Counted from the first letter of the stretch, positions 8,542 through 17,016 are shown. The stretch is DNA of 64,000 nucleotides from Prevotella sp. (GCA_017475005.1 JAFVGI010000024.1:59373-123372); one strand, 5' to 3'. Program-made: numbers and translations. Notes: a model not told the origin generated them from the letters alone.

Positions 8542-10983
8542 ATGAAACCCATTTTCTCTAGCTTAGTAATTTTACTATTCTCTTTGCCTCTGATGGCGAA
8601 GCCTACAGTGGTGAAGACATCTTCTACAGACGTTTGCGTAGAGTTTTTCACTCCTCGCACAGTACACATCAGCAAGGTGCCCACAGGACGCACCATCTCC
8701 CACCCCAGCCTTGTCGTTACGGCACAGCCGCAGGACATCGACGTCAAGCGTGGAGAGAGTGGCAGCGAGGTGTCACTGAGCAGCAGCGAACTGACTGTTC
8801 GTGTCAACAAGACGACCGGACGCATCAGCTTCGAGGGCCGCAAGGTGAAGAATCTGCTGCAGGAGCTGTCCTATAGCTTCGAGGAGCGCACCGGCGGTCC
8901 CGACAAGGGAGCCTACCGTGTTACGACGGCGTTTGCCTTGCAGAAGGATGAGCCCATCTACGGCCTCGGCACATTGCAGGACGGTAAAATATCACATCGC
9001 GGAAAGCGTGTGGAGATGGAGCAGTCTAACCTGCAGGATTTCCAACCGGTGTTCCAGAGCATCCGCGGATGGTCTATATATTGGGATAACTATTCCCGCA
9101 CCATATTCGATGCCACAGGCCAGAACAAGATGGAATTGTCCTCTGAGGTGGGCGACGGCGTTGACTATTACTTCATGCTGGGCGGCTCTGTCGATGGCAA
9201 TATCGCTGAGATGCGCTCTCTGTCGGGTCAGGTGCCGATGTTCCCGCTGTGGACCTACGGCTATTGGCAGTCGAAGGAACGCTACAGGACTTCCAAGGAA
9301 CTTCTCAGCGTGGTAAATCGCTACCGCAAGAGCCAGATACCCCTCGACGGCATCATACAAGACTGGCAATACTGGGGTTCCAACTATACATGGAATGCTA
9401 TGGAATTTGTCCATGAGGATTTCCTCGACGGCAAAAGGATGATTGACGAGGTGCACCGCCAGCATGCCCACTTCATGATAAGCATCTGGGCAAGCTTCGG
9501 TCCCAAGACAAAGCAATATCGTGAGCTCGACTCGCTGGGCCTTCTCTACGACTTCCAGACATGGCCTCAGAGCGGACTGGCACAGTGGCCTCCACGCATG
9601 GACTATCCTTCCGGAGTGCGTGTGTATGATGCTCTCAGTCCAAAGGCTCGCGACATCTACTGGAGATACCTCACCAACCTCCTCAACGAGGGCACTGATG
9701 CGTGGTGGATGGATTCTACCGACCCCGACTGCTTCAATCCTCAGGAGTCCGACTACGACCACAGTGCCGGCGACGGCACATGGCGCCGCTACCGCAATGC
9801 CTTCCCTCTGGCCACCGTCAGCGGTGTCTATGAGGGACAGCGTCAGGCTACTTCCGACAAGCGCGTGTTCATCATGACACGTTCTGCCTTTGCCGGTCAG
9901 CAGCGCTACGGCTCCGGTCTGTGGAGCGGCGATGTCAGCTCTTCGTGGGAAGTGCTGCGCAACCAGATTCCACTGGGCCTGAACTATTGCATGACGGGCT
10001 GCCCTAACTTCAATACCGACATCGGCGGCTTCTTCTGTGGCAGCTACAACACTCGCGGCAGCGGTTCGGCACCACGCAATCCGCAGTTCCAGGAGCTGTA
10101 TGTGCGCTGGATGCAGTACGGACTGTTCTGTCCCGTCTTCCGCAGCCACGGCACCGATTGCTCACGTGAGATTTGGGAATTTGGCAAACCGGGCGAAGCC
10201 GTCTATGACGCCATAGCAGCCCAGATACGCCTCCGCTATCGCCTCCTGCCTTACATCTACAGCACAGCATGGCAGGTGACCAGCAACAACGGCACCTATA
10301 TGCGTCCGCTGTTTGCCGACTTTGCTGCCGACAAGCGCACATGGCAGGAGCCAAGCGAATTCCTCTTTGGCAGCAGCATCCTCGCAGCCCCCATCGTGCA
10401 GGCACAATATACTCCCGAGGCCGTCAGCCGCTCACGGGGCGGCAAGCTCGATGCACAGGGTTTGGACGGATGGAGCGTCACCAGCACCGCCACCACCAGC
10501 GAGGGATATCCCGTAGTAGATTTCAGCGGCACCAAGAGTGCACAGAAATACCTCCCCAAGGGTGCCATGTGGTATGACTTCTGGACAGGCCAGCAATATC
10601 GCGGCGGACAGGACGTGACCATCGAGACACGCCTCGACCGCGTGCCGATGTTCGTGCGTGCCGGCAGCATACTGCCTCTCGGACCAGAGATGCAATATGT
10701 CGGCGAAAAGGCATGGGACGAGCTGGAGCTGCGCGTCTATCCTGGTGCTGACGGCACCTTCACACTCTACGAAGACGAGGGCGACAACTACAACTACGAA
10801 CGTGGCAAGTACACCACCATCACGATGCAGTGGAACGACAGCCGCCGCACCCTCACCATCGGCGCCCGCCAAGGCAGCTACGACGGCATGCTCACCAACC
10901 GCATCTTTAACGTAGTCCTCCCCGATGGTACAAAACAAACCGTCACCTACATCGGACAAGAAGTTAGCACTTCGTTCAATTGA
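8542..10983 (+). CDS. secreted glycoside hydrolase family 31 (alpha-xylosidase or alpha-glucosidase type)
   Basis: 813 residues from the ATG at 8542, chosen because it begins a signal peptide (MKPIFSSLVILLFSLPLMAKP); the longer in-frame ORF runs into queC and is unlikely. GH31 enzymes release alpha-linked glucose or xylose from oligosaccharide ends. Seen: N-terminal beta-sandwich, the (beta/alpha)8 barrel with the nucleophile region WWMDSTDPD (Asp about residue 391), the acid/base region GLWSGDVSSSW (Asp about 461), and a C-terminal beta domain of the DUF5110 type (PMFVRAGSILPLGPE). The barrel resembles Bacteroidota alpha-xylosidases, but specificity cannot be fixed from sequence. Codon use is GC-rich compared with neighbours. 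The TGA stop lies inside a heptamer repeat. Confidence 0.92.
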   Translation: MKPIFSSLVILLFSLPLMAKPTVVKTSSTDVCVEFFTPRTVHISKVPTGRTISHPSLVVTAQPQDIDVKRGESGSEVSLSSSELTVRVNKTTGRISFEGRKVKNLLQELSYSFEERTGGPDKGAYRVTTAFALQKDEPIYGLGTLQDGKISHRGKRVEMEQSNLQDFQPVFQSIRGWSIYWDNYSRTIFDATGQNKMELSSEVGDGVDYYFMLGGSVDGNIAEMRSLSGQVPMFPLWTYGYWQSKERYRTSKELLSVVNRYRKSQIPLDGIIQDWQYWGSNYTWNAMEFVHEDFLDGKRMIDEVHRQHAHFMISIWASFGPKTKQYRELDSLGLLYDFQTWPQSGLAQWPPRMDYPSGVRVYDALSPKARDIYWRYLTNLLNEGTDAWWMDSTDPDCFNPQESDYDHSAGDGTWRRYRNAFPLATVSGVYEGQRQATSDKRVFIMTRSAFAGQQRYGSGLWSGDVSSSWEVLRNQIPLGLNYCMTGCPNFNTDIGGFFCGSYNTRGSGSAPRNPQFQELYVRWMQYGLFCPVFRSHGTDCSREIWEFGKPGEAVYDAIAAQIRLRYRLLPYIYSTAWQVTSNNGTYMRPLFADFAADKRTWQEPSEFLFGSSILAAPIVQAQYTPEAVSRSRGGKLDAQGLDGWSVTSTATTSEGYPVVDFSGTKSAQKYLPKGAMWYDFWTGQQYRGGQDVTIETRLDRVPMFVRAGSILPLGPEMQYVGEKAWDELELRVYPGADGTFTLYEDEGDNYNYERGKYTTITMQWNDSRRTLTIGARQGSYDGMLTNRIFNVVLPDGTKQTVTYIGQEVSTSFN

Positions 10984-11301
10984 TAATTGACAATTGACAA
11001 TTGATAATGGCGCAGATGCAATCATTGCATTCTGCGCCAATTCATGTTTGAAGTATGAAGGTTGAAGGTTGATGTATCGGCTTTCGTCGAGGTGGATGTT
11101 TGAAGTTGGAAGGTTGAATTACGATGTTTGAAGTTACTTCGTACTTTGTACCTTATACTTTGTAATCGCGCAGCGACACATCGTACCTCCTACATCCTAC
11201 TTCCTACTCGCGTCAGCGACACATCGTACATCCTACATCCTACTTCCTACTCGCGTCAGCGACACATCGTACTTCCTACTTCGTACATCGTACTTCTTAA
11301 T
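10977..11301 (+). repeat. intergenic region built from several heptamer repeat families
   Basis: The whole gap of about 310 bp between GH31 and the DUF6261 gene is low-complexity sequence with a 7-bp period: (C/T)AATTGA x4 at 10977-11004, GGTTGAA-type units near 11055-11075 and 11105-11120, TTTGTAC/CTTATAC units near 11138-11165, then TCCTAC(A/T) and TCGTAC(A/T) units to 11301. From 11166 a longer 42-43-bp unit (starting TCGCG(T)CAGCGACACATCG) is repeated 2.5 times (11166, 11208, 11251). Both flanking stop codons (GH31 at 10981-10983, DUF6261 at 11297-11299) fall in repeat units. No ORF is credible here. Confidence 0.85.
11008..11039. terminator. inverted repeat, copy 1 (TGGCGCAGATGCAAT arms), convergent junction
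   Basis: Arms TGGCGCAGATGCAAT and ATTGCATTCTGCGCCA form a near-perfect hairpin with a single bulged T. It stands between the convergent GH31 and DUF6261 genes. Copies 2 and 3 are at 39008-39038 and 61481-61512. No strong T-tract follows, so it may be a bidirectional terminator or a dispersed palindromic element. Confidence 0.75.
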
Positions 11302-12232
11302 TCTCCGTTCCTCCAGCATTAGGGTCCGGATCCGGCGTTGTGCCGCCACCACCCGTGCCAGGGTCGGGATTATCTGGAGTGTCGGGAGTAGTAGTGCCAC
11401 CACCATTTTCGGTGCCACCAGGGTTTTCGTTTTGGTTTTCGTTTTCGTTACCAGAACCGTTTTCGTTTTCGTTCCCACCACCGTTTTCGTTTTGACTTCC
11501 GCTGCCGGTGCTTACGCCCTTGCGAGCCAATATCTGACGGAAATGCTCAATCTCGGCATTCAGCAGGTCGATGGCAGAACTGTAGTCAACACCGGCTGGT
11601 ATCTCAGCGATGGCCAGAGCATTGATAAGCTTTACCAAATCCTTGTATGCTGCCTCGGCCTCAAGGCGCGTGGCGCGGACAATACCGGTCTGATGACCTG
11701 CCTGTGCCTCGGTACGCTCGTTCATCTTGGCAAGGAAGGCATCGTTCTTGGTCTTAAGGTCGGTGAACCATTCGTCAAGCCCCGTTGTCGTAAGACATTC
11801 CGTCAGCTCTGCGCTGGCCTCAATCTCCTTGATGTACTGGTCTGCATCGGTCGTCTGCTTCATGTACTCGTCGCTCGGGTCGAGGTGGTACTTCTCGCGG
11901 ACGAACTGCAGTTTCTTTGCAGCAGCCTGCTTTGCCGCGTTAGGAGATTTCAGCATGGCCTTCAGGGCTGCAAGGAAAGCGCTCTGGGCACTGTCACGAC
12001 TCTCGTCCAGTTCCTTGATTTCTTCCGTCTCTTCCCACTTGCGGGCCTGTGCATAGGCATTGTCATAGGCCGTCACCTTGTTGACATAGTTGGTCCACAC
12101 GTTACTGAGCGCATCGGTAAGCGGCGAACGCACAATGATGATACCCTTAATCTGAAGGAAGAAACTGAGAGCAGTTGTTACGTCCATGTGATTGACATGG
12201 ATGCTGTTCAATTGTTTTGCATTTACATTCAT
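11297..12232 (-). CDS. DUF6261 family protein with Gly/Asn-rich C-terminal tail
   Basis: 311 residues. The first 240 or so are alpha-helical, with no signal peptide, and fit the DUF6261 family of Bacteroidales (late block LTTTGLDEWFTDLKTKNDA and EHFRQILARKG). Function unknown. The last 70 residues are low-complexity: NENGGG/NENENGSG repeats, then Pro/Asp/Thr/Gly (PDNPDPGTGGGG), ending AGGTEN. The HU-HIG protein at 61541-62140 has a similar tail ending GGTEN. A gap of 40 bp separates the ATG from a 41-bp-period palindromic array, with an A/T-rich stretch (TATATTTT on the reverse strand, 12257-12264) that could be a -7 box. The TAA stop lies in a heptamer-type repeat. Confidence 0.8.
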   Translation of the reverse strand: MNVNAKQLNSIHVNHMDVTTALSFFLQIKGIIIVRSPLTDALSNVWTNYVNKVTAYDNAYAQARKWEETEEIKELDESRDSAQSAFLAALKAMLKSPNAAKQAAAKKLQFVREKYHLDPSDEYMKQTTDADQYIKEIEASAELTECLTTTGLDEWFTDLKTKNDAFLAKMNERTEAQAGHQTGIVRATRLEAEAAYKDLVKLINALAIAEIPAGVDYSSAIDLLNAEIEHFRQILARKGVSTGSGSQNENGGGNENENGSGNENENQNENPGGTENGGGTTTPDTPDNPDPGTGGGGTTPDPDPNAGGTEN

Positions 12233-12272
12233 AGTTTTAAATATTAGTTAGGTTAAAAAATATATTTATAGC

Positions 12273-12494
12273 TTGCGCAAGTTGCGCGAGGCTTATAGTA
12301 TGTTCTTTTTAGCTCGCGCAGGTTGCGCGAGGCTCCCGACAATTATTTTCTCATTCGCGCAGGTTGCGCGAGACCCTCGATAACATTTTTCTCGTTTGCG
12401 CAGGTTGCGCAAAGCAGCCGACAATCTTTTTCCCGTTCGCGCAGGCCGCGCGAAGTCCCCGACACCTCTCCCCTATCTCGCGCAGGTTGCGCGA
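12273..12494. repeat. tandem array, exact 41-bp period, six palindromic cores TCGCGCAGGTTGCGCGA
   Basis: Six 17-bp cores start at 12273, 12314, 12355, 12396, 12437 and 12478, each exactly 41 bp apart. The core is near-palindromic (TCGCGCAggTTGCGCGA). Core 4 has TTGCGC...GCGCAA, with changes matched on both arms, and core 5 has GGCC in the middle. The 24-bp spacers are more variable but still related (pattern CCCGACAAT-T-rich). 41 is not a multiple of 3 and no frame is conserved, so it is not coding. It lies just upstream of the DUF6261 start and downstream of a terminator hairpin, so it belongs to the DUF6261 upstream region. Confidence 0.93.
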
Positions 12495-12506
12495 GCATAC
12501 AACAAA

Positions 12507-12542
12507 GGCACGCCCCAGTCCCGCTTGGGACTGAAACGTGCC
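12507..12542 (-). terminator. strong hairpin ending the surface-protein/45-residue ORF operon
   Basis: On the reverse strand GGCACG and CAGTCCC pair with GGGACTG and CGTGCC around an AAGC loop, with a small internal loop. The hairpin is followed by TTTGTTGT. It separates the 12848-16117 operon from the DUF6261 upstream array. The stretch 12543-12695 beyond it holds a GCGC/ACGT palindrome (12553-12567) and a run of nine G (12593-12601) but no gene that I can see. Confidence 0.65.
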
Positions 12543-12695
12543 AAAAATCGTCCGCGCCACGTGCGCGTATCTTATTGATTTACAGTTATTTAGGGGGGGG
12601 GTAGCACGATTTCCTGCCGCTGCGCGAGCAGTGGCAAGGTTAATCGCTGATGTCAAAATGGGGTGTTGCATTGATCAAGCTGACTGATTTAACGA

Positions 12696-12833
12696 TTACT
12701 CAAAACCTTCGTCTTCTTCCATTTCCATATCCGGTCTGACAGGAATCTGCGTCGGGTCTGACGTACAGATTATCGATATGGGACTCAGTGTCACTACCTT
12801 TATCTCCGGCTTCTCATATATTTTCTTAATCAT
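12696..12833 (-). CDS. 45-residue peptide with strong Shine-Dalgarno, coupled to the surface protein
   Basis: Short ORF starting MIKKIYEKPEIKVVTL, with a middle TSDPTQIPVRPD and an acidic C-terminus (EMEEDEGFE). It begins 14 bp after the stop of the beta-helix surface protein. The spacer contains AGGAGG six bases before the ATG, a strong Shine-Dalgarno that is rare in this phylum. The pattern K-x-Y-x-x-P-x-x-x-V with a Thr/Ser/Pro middle resembles short peptides I associate with Bacteroidales surface-protein genes. Function unknown. No signal peptide. The coupling and the SD support a real gene. Confidence 0.7.
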   Translation of the reverse strand: MIKKIYEKPEIKVVTLSPISIICTSDPTQIPVRPDMEMEEDEGFE

Positions 12834-12847
12834 AGCGTCCTCCTTCC

Positions 12848-15800
12848 TTAGTTAATGAAAATTTTCTTGCCGTTTACGATGTAAATACCCTTGGTGGTAG
12901 GCTTGCTGTTCAGGCGAAGACCACTGAGCGTAAACCAAGAATCATTGTCACCTCTTACATCTTCCGTCTTACTTCTTACATCGTTCACGCCTGTCACCAC
13001 ATCCTTGTCCCACACCAGCTTGATACCACGTGCCGTAGCCTCTTGTGTCAATGCGCTCGTCAGAATGTGCAGGTAAGCACGGTTCGCCTTCACAGTACCG
13101 CCTGCTGAGTTCACTTTCTTGAACGTGCCGTTCGAGAGACCGAAGTTGGTGTAGTCACCACTTGTCTGGTCGATTTTCGTCTGCGTCGTTACAGCCACCA
13201 GGGCATTGTCGGTCACCGTTGCCGGCGTATCGTCGCTGATGGTCAGCGTGTACGTCTCGCCCGGTTCGCCTCTGAGCAGTACGCCAATCTCGGCAGGCAC
13301 AACACCCTCGATAGCCGTCACACCTATCGCACCTTCCGTTGCATCATAGTTCTTGCAATAATAAGCCTCCAAGCCTTCGGGCAAAGCAAACTTCGCCTTC
13401 GCGCTGAATGTTCCGAGGCCTGATGCAGGCACCGTATACTTTCCGGCAAACAACGCTAGCATCGGCTGGTTTGTCAGCGGGTCTTGCACCCATATTTCCT
13501 CAGCGCGGCCAGCTTGCAGAGCTGTTGCAGTTGTACCGTCGGAGAGTTCTGCAGCAGTTGCTTGTGTACCTTGAGCTGTTCCTATGGGAGTCTTGTAGTA
13601 GCAGTTATTTAGCGTGCCAGACATGGCAATAAAAGTAGCCACATCACTCATCCTGACATTGTATTCATCGCACAAGACCAAACAATTGGTTAGCGTCGAA
13701 CTGCCATAGTACCAACCGACAAAGCCACCCCATGTGTAGGCATTAGGGCCATTGAATACGCCATTGAATATACAATCGTTCATGTAAAGCGTACCCCTCT
13801 GGGCAGCCACGAAACCTCCTTGAACGCCATCACCTGAATAAGTAGTATTAATGGTAACGCTGGAAATACAATTATTAATATAATAAGTGCCTGTGCCTTC
13901 TCCTACAAAACCACCTATCCAACGGTGAGCACCATTAATCGTACCGGCAATACGCAGATTTTGAATGGTGGCTCCATCGGCAACATAACGGAATACGCCA
14001 CATACGTTAGCAGTCGAAGTTAAATTGACAGTCAATGTATGCCCTTGGCCATCAAAGATTCCATTAAAAGATCCAATCATTGCTTGTTCATCCCCGAGAT
14101 TGATATCGGCAACTAACTTTCCTTTTGGAGAAGTTTCTATCTGCGACAAGATCGCAAATTCCTTCCAATTCGTCACATCTGCAATGAGGTAATAGCCCTC
14201 TCCATCTTGTTCTATGTCTGTTTCCGGGTCGAACGATGCTTTTGGTGTCAAAGTACGTGTATTACCTTCTGTGACATCGTTCAGATTTGCTGAAATATAG
14301 ACTGTCGCACCTTGGATGGCGTTTGCAGCGTCAGGTCCTTTGGATGCTGTTAAACTTGTAATACTGCTTCGAATAAGTACACCCTTATCACCACTTATAC
14401 CCACACCTTCACTACCTGAAGCAGAAGCTACGATGGTACCACCTTCAATATATACCACACCACTACTGCCAATACCGACGCTCGTAGTAGTTGAGGCATT
14501 TATATCGCCTCCGCTAATCGCAACTTTGCTGCAATTTCCTCCTATTGCAGTACTTCTCACAGCACTGCTGGTTATTGTTCCTCCGTTGATAGTAATTGCA
14601 CCACACGAATTGGGACCTCCTGCACCAATACCAATACCATCAGATGCGGCAGCGTTGATGGTTCCACCATTGATAGTTATATCTCCACAAGACGAACCAT
14701 GACTATCATCTGCACCTACAGCACCTATTCCACTAGTATAACTACTATTACCATGAGCAGAAATAACACCTCCGTTGATAATTAAACCACCATAAGCGAC
14801 ACGATTATCCCTACAGCCAATGGCTGATGATAATCTTCCTCCGATAGCAATTAGTCTTCCGGTATTTCCATTGATAGTCAAAGTGGTTCCCGACGGACCA
14901 AAAGCAAGTGCGGGACGCCCATACGAATTGCTATCTTCGTCTGAGTCCCTGAGCCTGTTGACAGATCCGTCTTCGATATTGATGGTTGCATTGCCCAAGC
15001 ATTGGATTGGGGATTTTCGGTAATTAGTAATAGTCACATCGCTGAGCGTAATGGTTGCATCTGCAGCAATCTGGATAGAATAGCTGGTAGTACCTGTCAA
15101 CACATCGCCATCCTGCGCGATGTAATCTTCGGTAAGTTCTGAAAGGTTGATGATTTGAGATGTGGGATGCACATACGGCTCATAGGTGGTAATAGGATGA
15201 TTGAAGACATCCAGTCTCGGCTGACCGCTAATACCGTCTTGCACCCAAACAGTCTCTGAACGGCCTGCTTGCAAAGCGGTAGTAATAGAACCATCTGCTA
15301 ATTGCTCGTCGGTGACTTTTGTGCCTTGGACAACTCCAAAGTCCCGATAGTAGTAGCAATTGGTATAAGATCCTGTAGATTGGTCTTCTTTTGCAAACCT
15401 ATCAAAAGTGAAGAACGTTACTCCCCAATCATTATATATATTGGTGTCGCTGCCCTCATCCAGTATAACTAGGCAATTGGTGAGAGCGGAAGTACCTGAG
15501 TAATGATAACCGATAAATCCGCTATGAGATTTTTTGCAGGTCGATTGAATACGACCCGTAAAAATACAATCTGTTATGTTAATCGAGGTTCCATACATAA
15601 AGGCCACAAAGCCTGTGAACGTATCTGCAGTATTGTTTGACGATGCGATATTCACATCGCTCCAGCAATTCTCTATAGTGTTTGTTCCGTATGCCCAGCC
15701 AACTAATCCGGAAGCTCCGATTTTATCTGCTGTTATACTGCCGGCTGTGCGTAGATTGCGGATAGTTGCACCCTCAATATCTCTAAAAGGAGCTGCGCCC

Positions 15801-16117
15801 AAATAACTTTGACCGCTCTCTATACTCATACTCGATGTGTTATAATTGAAGGTCAAAGTATGACCTTGTCCATCAAATGTACCGCTATACCTTGTGGCGT
15901 AAGATCCAATCATCGTCTGGTCAGAGCCAAGGTCAATGTCTGCTATCATACGCGCATTGATGGTAGGTACTGTTTGTGCCAAGGATGCAAAATCCTGCCA
16001 ATCTTGCAATGAACTGAGAATGTAGTAATTCTCTGTGTCTCGATCCAGCGCCCACAGACCAGTGGTCAGCCCGCAGGTGAGGAGCAGCAATGTAAGTAGT
16101 CTTTTCATTCTGTTCAT
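12848..16117 (-). CDS. large secreted beta-helix/GLUG-type surface protein, probable T9SS cargo
   Basis: 1089 residues from the ATG at 16117 (MNRMKRLLTLLLLTCGLTTG), chosen for its signal peptide; another ATG is at 16108. Seen: two homologous modules (roughly 25-320 and 650-890) with NYYILSSLQDWQDF/GYYLIADVTNWKEF openings, FDGQGHTL and GLUG-like 'GGFVG' turns. Between them is a right-handed beta-helix with repeats of the form ITINGGTI. The C-terminus (GLRLNSKPTTKGIYIVNGKK) resembles a type IX secretion sorting domain. PorU and PorV are in this window. It is probably surface-attached; ligand unknown. Downstream and coupled is a 45-residue ORF. Confidence 0.75.
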   Translation of the reverse strand: MNRMKRLLTLLLLTCGLTTGLWALDRDTENYYILSSLQDWQDFASLAQTVPTINARMIADIDLGSDQTMIGSYATRYSGTFDGQGHTLTFNYNTSSMSIESGQSYLGAAPFRDIEGATIRNLRTAGSITADKIGASGLVGWAYGTNTIENCWSDVNIASSNNTADTFTGFVAFMYGTSINITDCIFTGRIQSTCKKSHSGFIGYHYSGTSALTNCLVILDEGSDTNIYNDWGVTFFTFDRFAKEDQSTGSYTNCYYYRDFGVVQGTKVTDEQLADGSITTALQAGRSETVWVQDGISGQPRLDVFNHPITTYEPYVHPTSQIINLSELTEDYIAQDGDVLTGTTSYSIQIAADATITLSDVTITNYRKSPIQCLGNATINIEDGSVNRLRDSDEDSNSYGRPALAFGPSGTTLTINGNTGRLIAIGGRLSSAIGCRDNRVAYGGLIINGGVISAHGNSSYTSGIGAVGADDSHGSSCGDITINGGTINAAASDGIGIGAGGPNSCGAITINGGTITSSAVRSTAIGGNCSKVAISGGDINASTTTSVGIGSSGVVYIEGGTIVASASGSEGVGISGDKGVLIRSSITSLTASKGPDAANAIQGATVYISANLNDVTEGNTRTLTPKASFDPETDIEQDGEGYYLIADVTNWKEFAILSQIETSPKGKLVADINLGDEQAMIGSFNGIFDGQGHTLTVNLTSTANVCGVFRYVADGATIQNLRIAGTINGAHRWIGGFVGEGTGTYYINNCISSVTINTTYSGDGVQGGFVAAQRGTLYMNDCIFNGVFNGPNAYTWGGFVGWYYGSSTLTNCLVLCDEYNVRMSDVATFIAMSGTLNNCYYKTPIGTAQGTQATAAELSDGTTATALQAGRAEEIWVQDPLTNQPMLALFAGKYTVPASGLGTFSAKAKFALPEGLEAYYCKNYDATEGAIGVTAIEGVVPAEIGVLLRGEPGETYTLTISDDTPATVTDNALVAVTTQTKIDQTSGDYTNFGLSNGTFKKVNSAGGTVKANRAYLHILTSALTQEATARGIKLVWDKDVVTGVNDVRSKTEDVRGDNDSWFTLSGLRLNSKPTTKGIYIVNGKKIFIN

Positions 16118-16247
16118 AATGTTATTGATTGTTTGTTTTAGTAGATATTCTTGGCACACAAAGCCCTCTCCATTTTCTTCTCTCTTGGAGGGAGAGATGT
16201 ATGTATGTATGCATTCTTGCTTAGGTTAGGGTTTAGGAAGGTTTATA

Positions 16248-16565
16248 TTATACGCTCACACCAGTGCGCATTACGTCATCGTAAAGGGGTGACTGGCGAT
16301 CTTCAGCCATGAGGACAGGTTCTATAAGAAGACTCACCTGATCGACATCGTGCCAAAGATTCTTGGATATCTCAAACTTTCTGTTACCATAAGTAGGCAC
16401 TATAACAGCAACGTCGATATCACTATCGGCATTAGCATTGCCCTTGCTATAAGAACCAAACATCAAGACCTTCGGCTCCACGGCAAAACGCGAGCTGATA
16501 ACCTGCTTGTAACGGCGTACAAGTTCGAGGGCCTCTTCACGGGTCAAAGCCTGTCTTTTATCCAT
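16248..16565 (-). CDS. minimal nucleotidyltransferase (MNT), antitoxin-type partner of HEPN
   Basis: 105 residues. Seen: the nucleotidyltransferase motif GSYSKGNANADSDIDVAV (about residues 37-54: GS, then D-x-D metal ligands). The pair with the HEPN protein directly upstream (22-bp overlap) is the classic HEPN/MNT two-gene module, in which the MNT partner is known in some systems to neutralise the HEPN RNase by nucleotide transfer. Here the third catalytic acid is not obvious. A role as toxin-antitoxin is family knowledge, not shown by the sequence. Confidence 0.88.
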   Translation of the reverse strand: MDKRQALTREEALELVRRYKQVISSRFAVEPKVLMFGSYSKGNANADSDIDVAVIVPTYGNRKFEISKNLWHDVDQVSLLIEPVLMAEDRQSPLYDDVMRTGVSV

Positions 16566-16936
16566 TGTTGCAGTTGTTTAGTTTCGTCTATTATTTGTCG
16601 GCACACCTGAGGGGTGAGCATTTTCGAAAGTTCTTCCTTGTCTTCAGGGTAACGGGCCTCAATATTATAATTCGTAATAGCATTGAGGAAGTCTTTCTGC
16701 TCTTCACTCATTATCGCATAAAGCCCACAACCATCAGCCAAGCGTTTGTGGCTATGAGTATATGGCGGGTCTGACTCCTGAGTACCACACCAATATGCCT
16801 TTAGAGTTTTTTCGATTGTCTGATGACACATAAAAGCAACATAAAGCCAACGTCCCGTCTGGTACATAGCCTCTGCTGTGTTTATGTCATAGTCGGCAAT
16901 GTCAAGCCAATATTCTACTTTTTCTTCTTTTGTCAT
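16544..16936 (-). CDS. HEPN domain protein, partner of MNT
   Basis: 130 residues from the ATG at 16936 (MTKEEKVEYW). The upstream GTG at 16960 is rejected because it sits only a few bases from the promoter -7 box. Seen: helical HEPN pattern YDINTAEAMYQTGRWLYVAF, HQTIEKTLKAYW and the family signature NIEARYP. The RNase motif R-x4-6-H of toxic HEPN proteins is not clear; the only candidate is R-x8-H (RWLYVAFMCH), so nuclease activity is uncertain. It may be a regulatory or nucleotide-binding HEPN. Overlaps the MNT gene by 22 bp. Confidence 0.85.
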   Translation of the reverse strand: MTKEEKVEYWLDIADYDINTAEAMYQTGRWLYVAFMCHQTIEKTLKAYWCGTQESDPPYTHSHKRLADGCGLYAIMSEEQKDFLNAITNYNIEARYPEDKEELSKMLTPQVCRQIIDETKQLQQWIKDRL

Positions 16937-16964
16937 ATTAGCCAATGTATTTGCAATCACGCTG

Positions 16965-16996
16965 CAAAAGTAAGAATAAATTTTTAACCACGCAAG
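16965..16996 (-). promoter_or_regulatory. promoter of the HEPN/MNT pair
   Basis: Reverse strand: CTTG (16993-16996), 20-bp spacer, TACTTTTG (16965-16972). It fits the Bacteroidota consensus with one mismatch in the -33 box and supports the ATG at 16936 as the start. Confidence 0.65.
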
Positions 16997-17016
16997 AAAA
17001 TCAGCAAAAAAAGAAA

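Noticed and set aside
8992-10149. 385-codon reverse-strand ORF across GH31
   Set aside because: It is a shadow of the well-supported GH31 gene; the translation has no recognisable features and arises from GC-rich codon use.
11432-12247. 271-codon forward ORF
   Set aside because: Opposite the DUF6261 gene; Val/Phe-rich start comes from the antisense of the Asn/Glu/Gly tail.
12273-12494. CRISPR array (regular repeats with variable spacers)
   Set aside because: Repeats are only 17 bp, spacers are 24 bp and similar to each other, and no cas gene is in the window.
12351-12671. repeat-containing ORF over the 41-bp array
   Set aside because: 41 is not a multiple of 3, so the frame shifts at each unit and no peptide repeat is kept.
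16937-16960. GTG start adding eight residues to the HEPN protein
   Set aside because: It would begin only five bases after the -7 box, before the expected transcription start.
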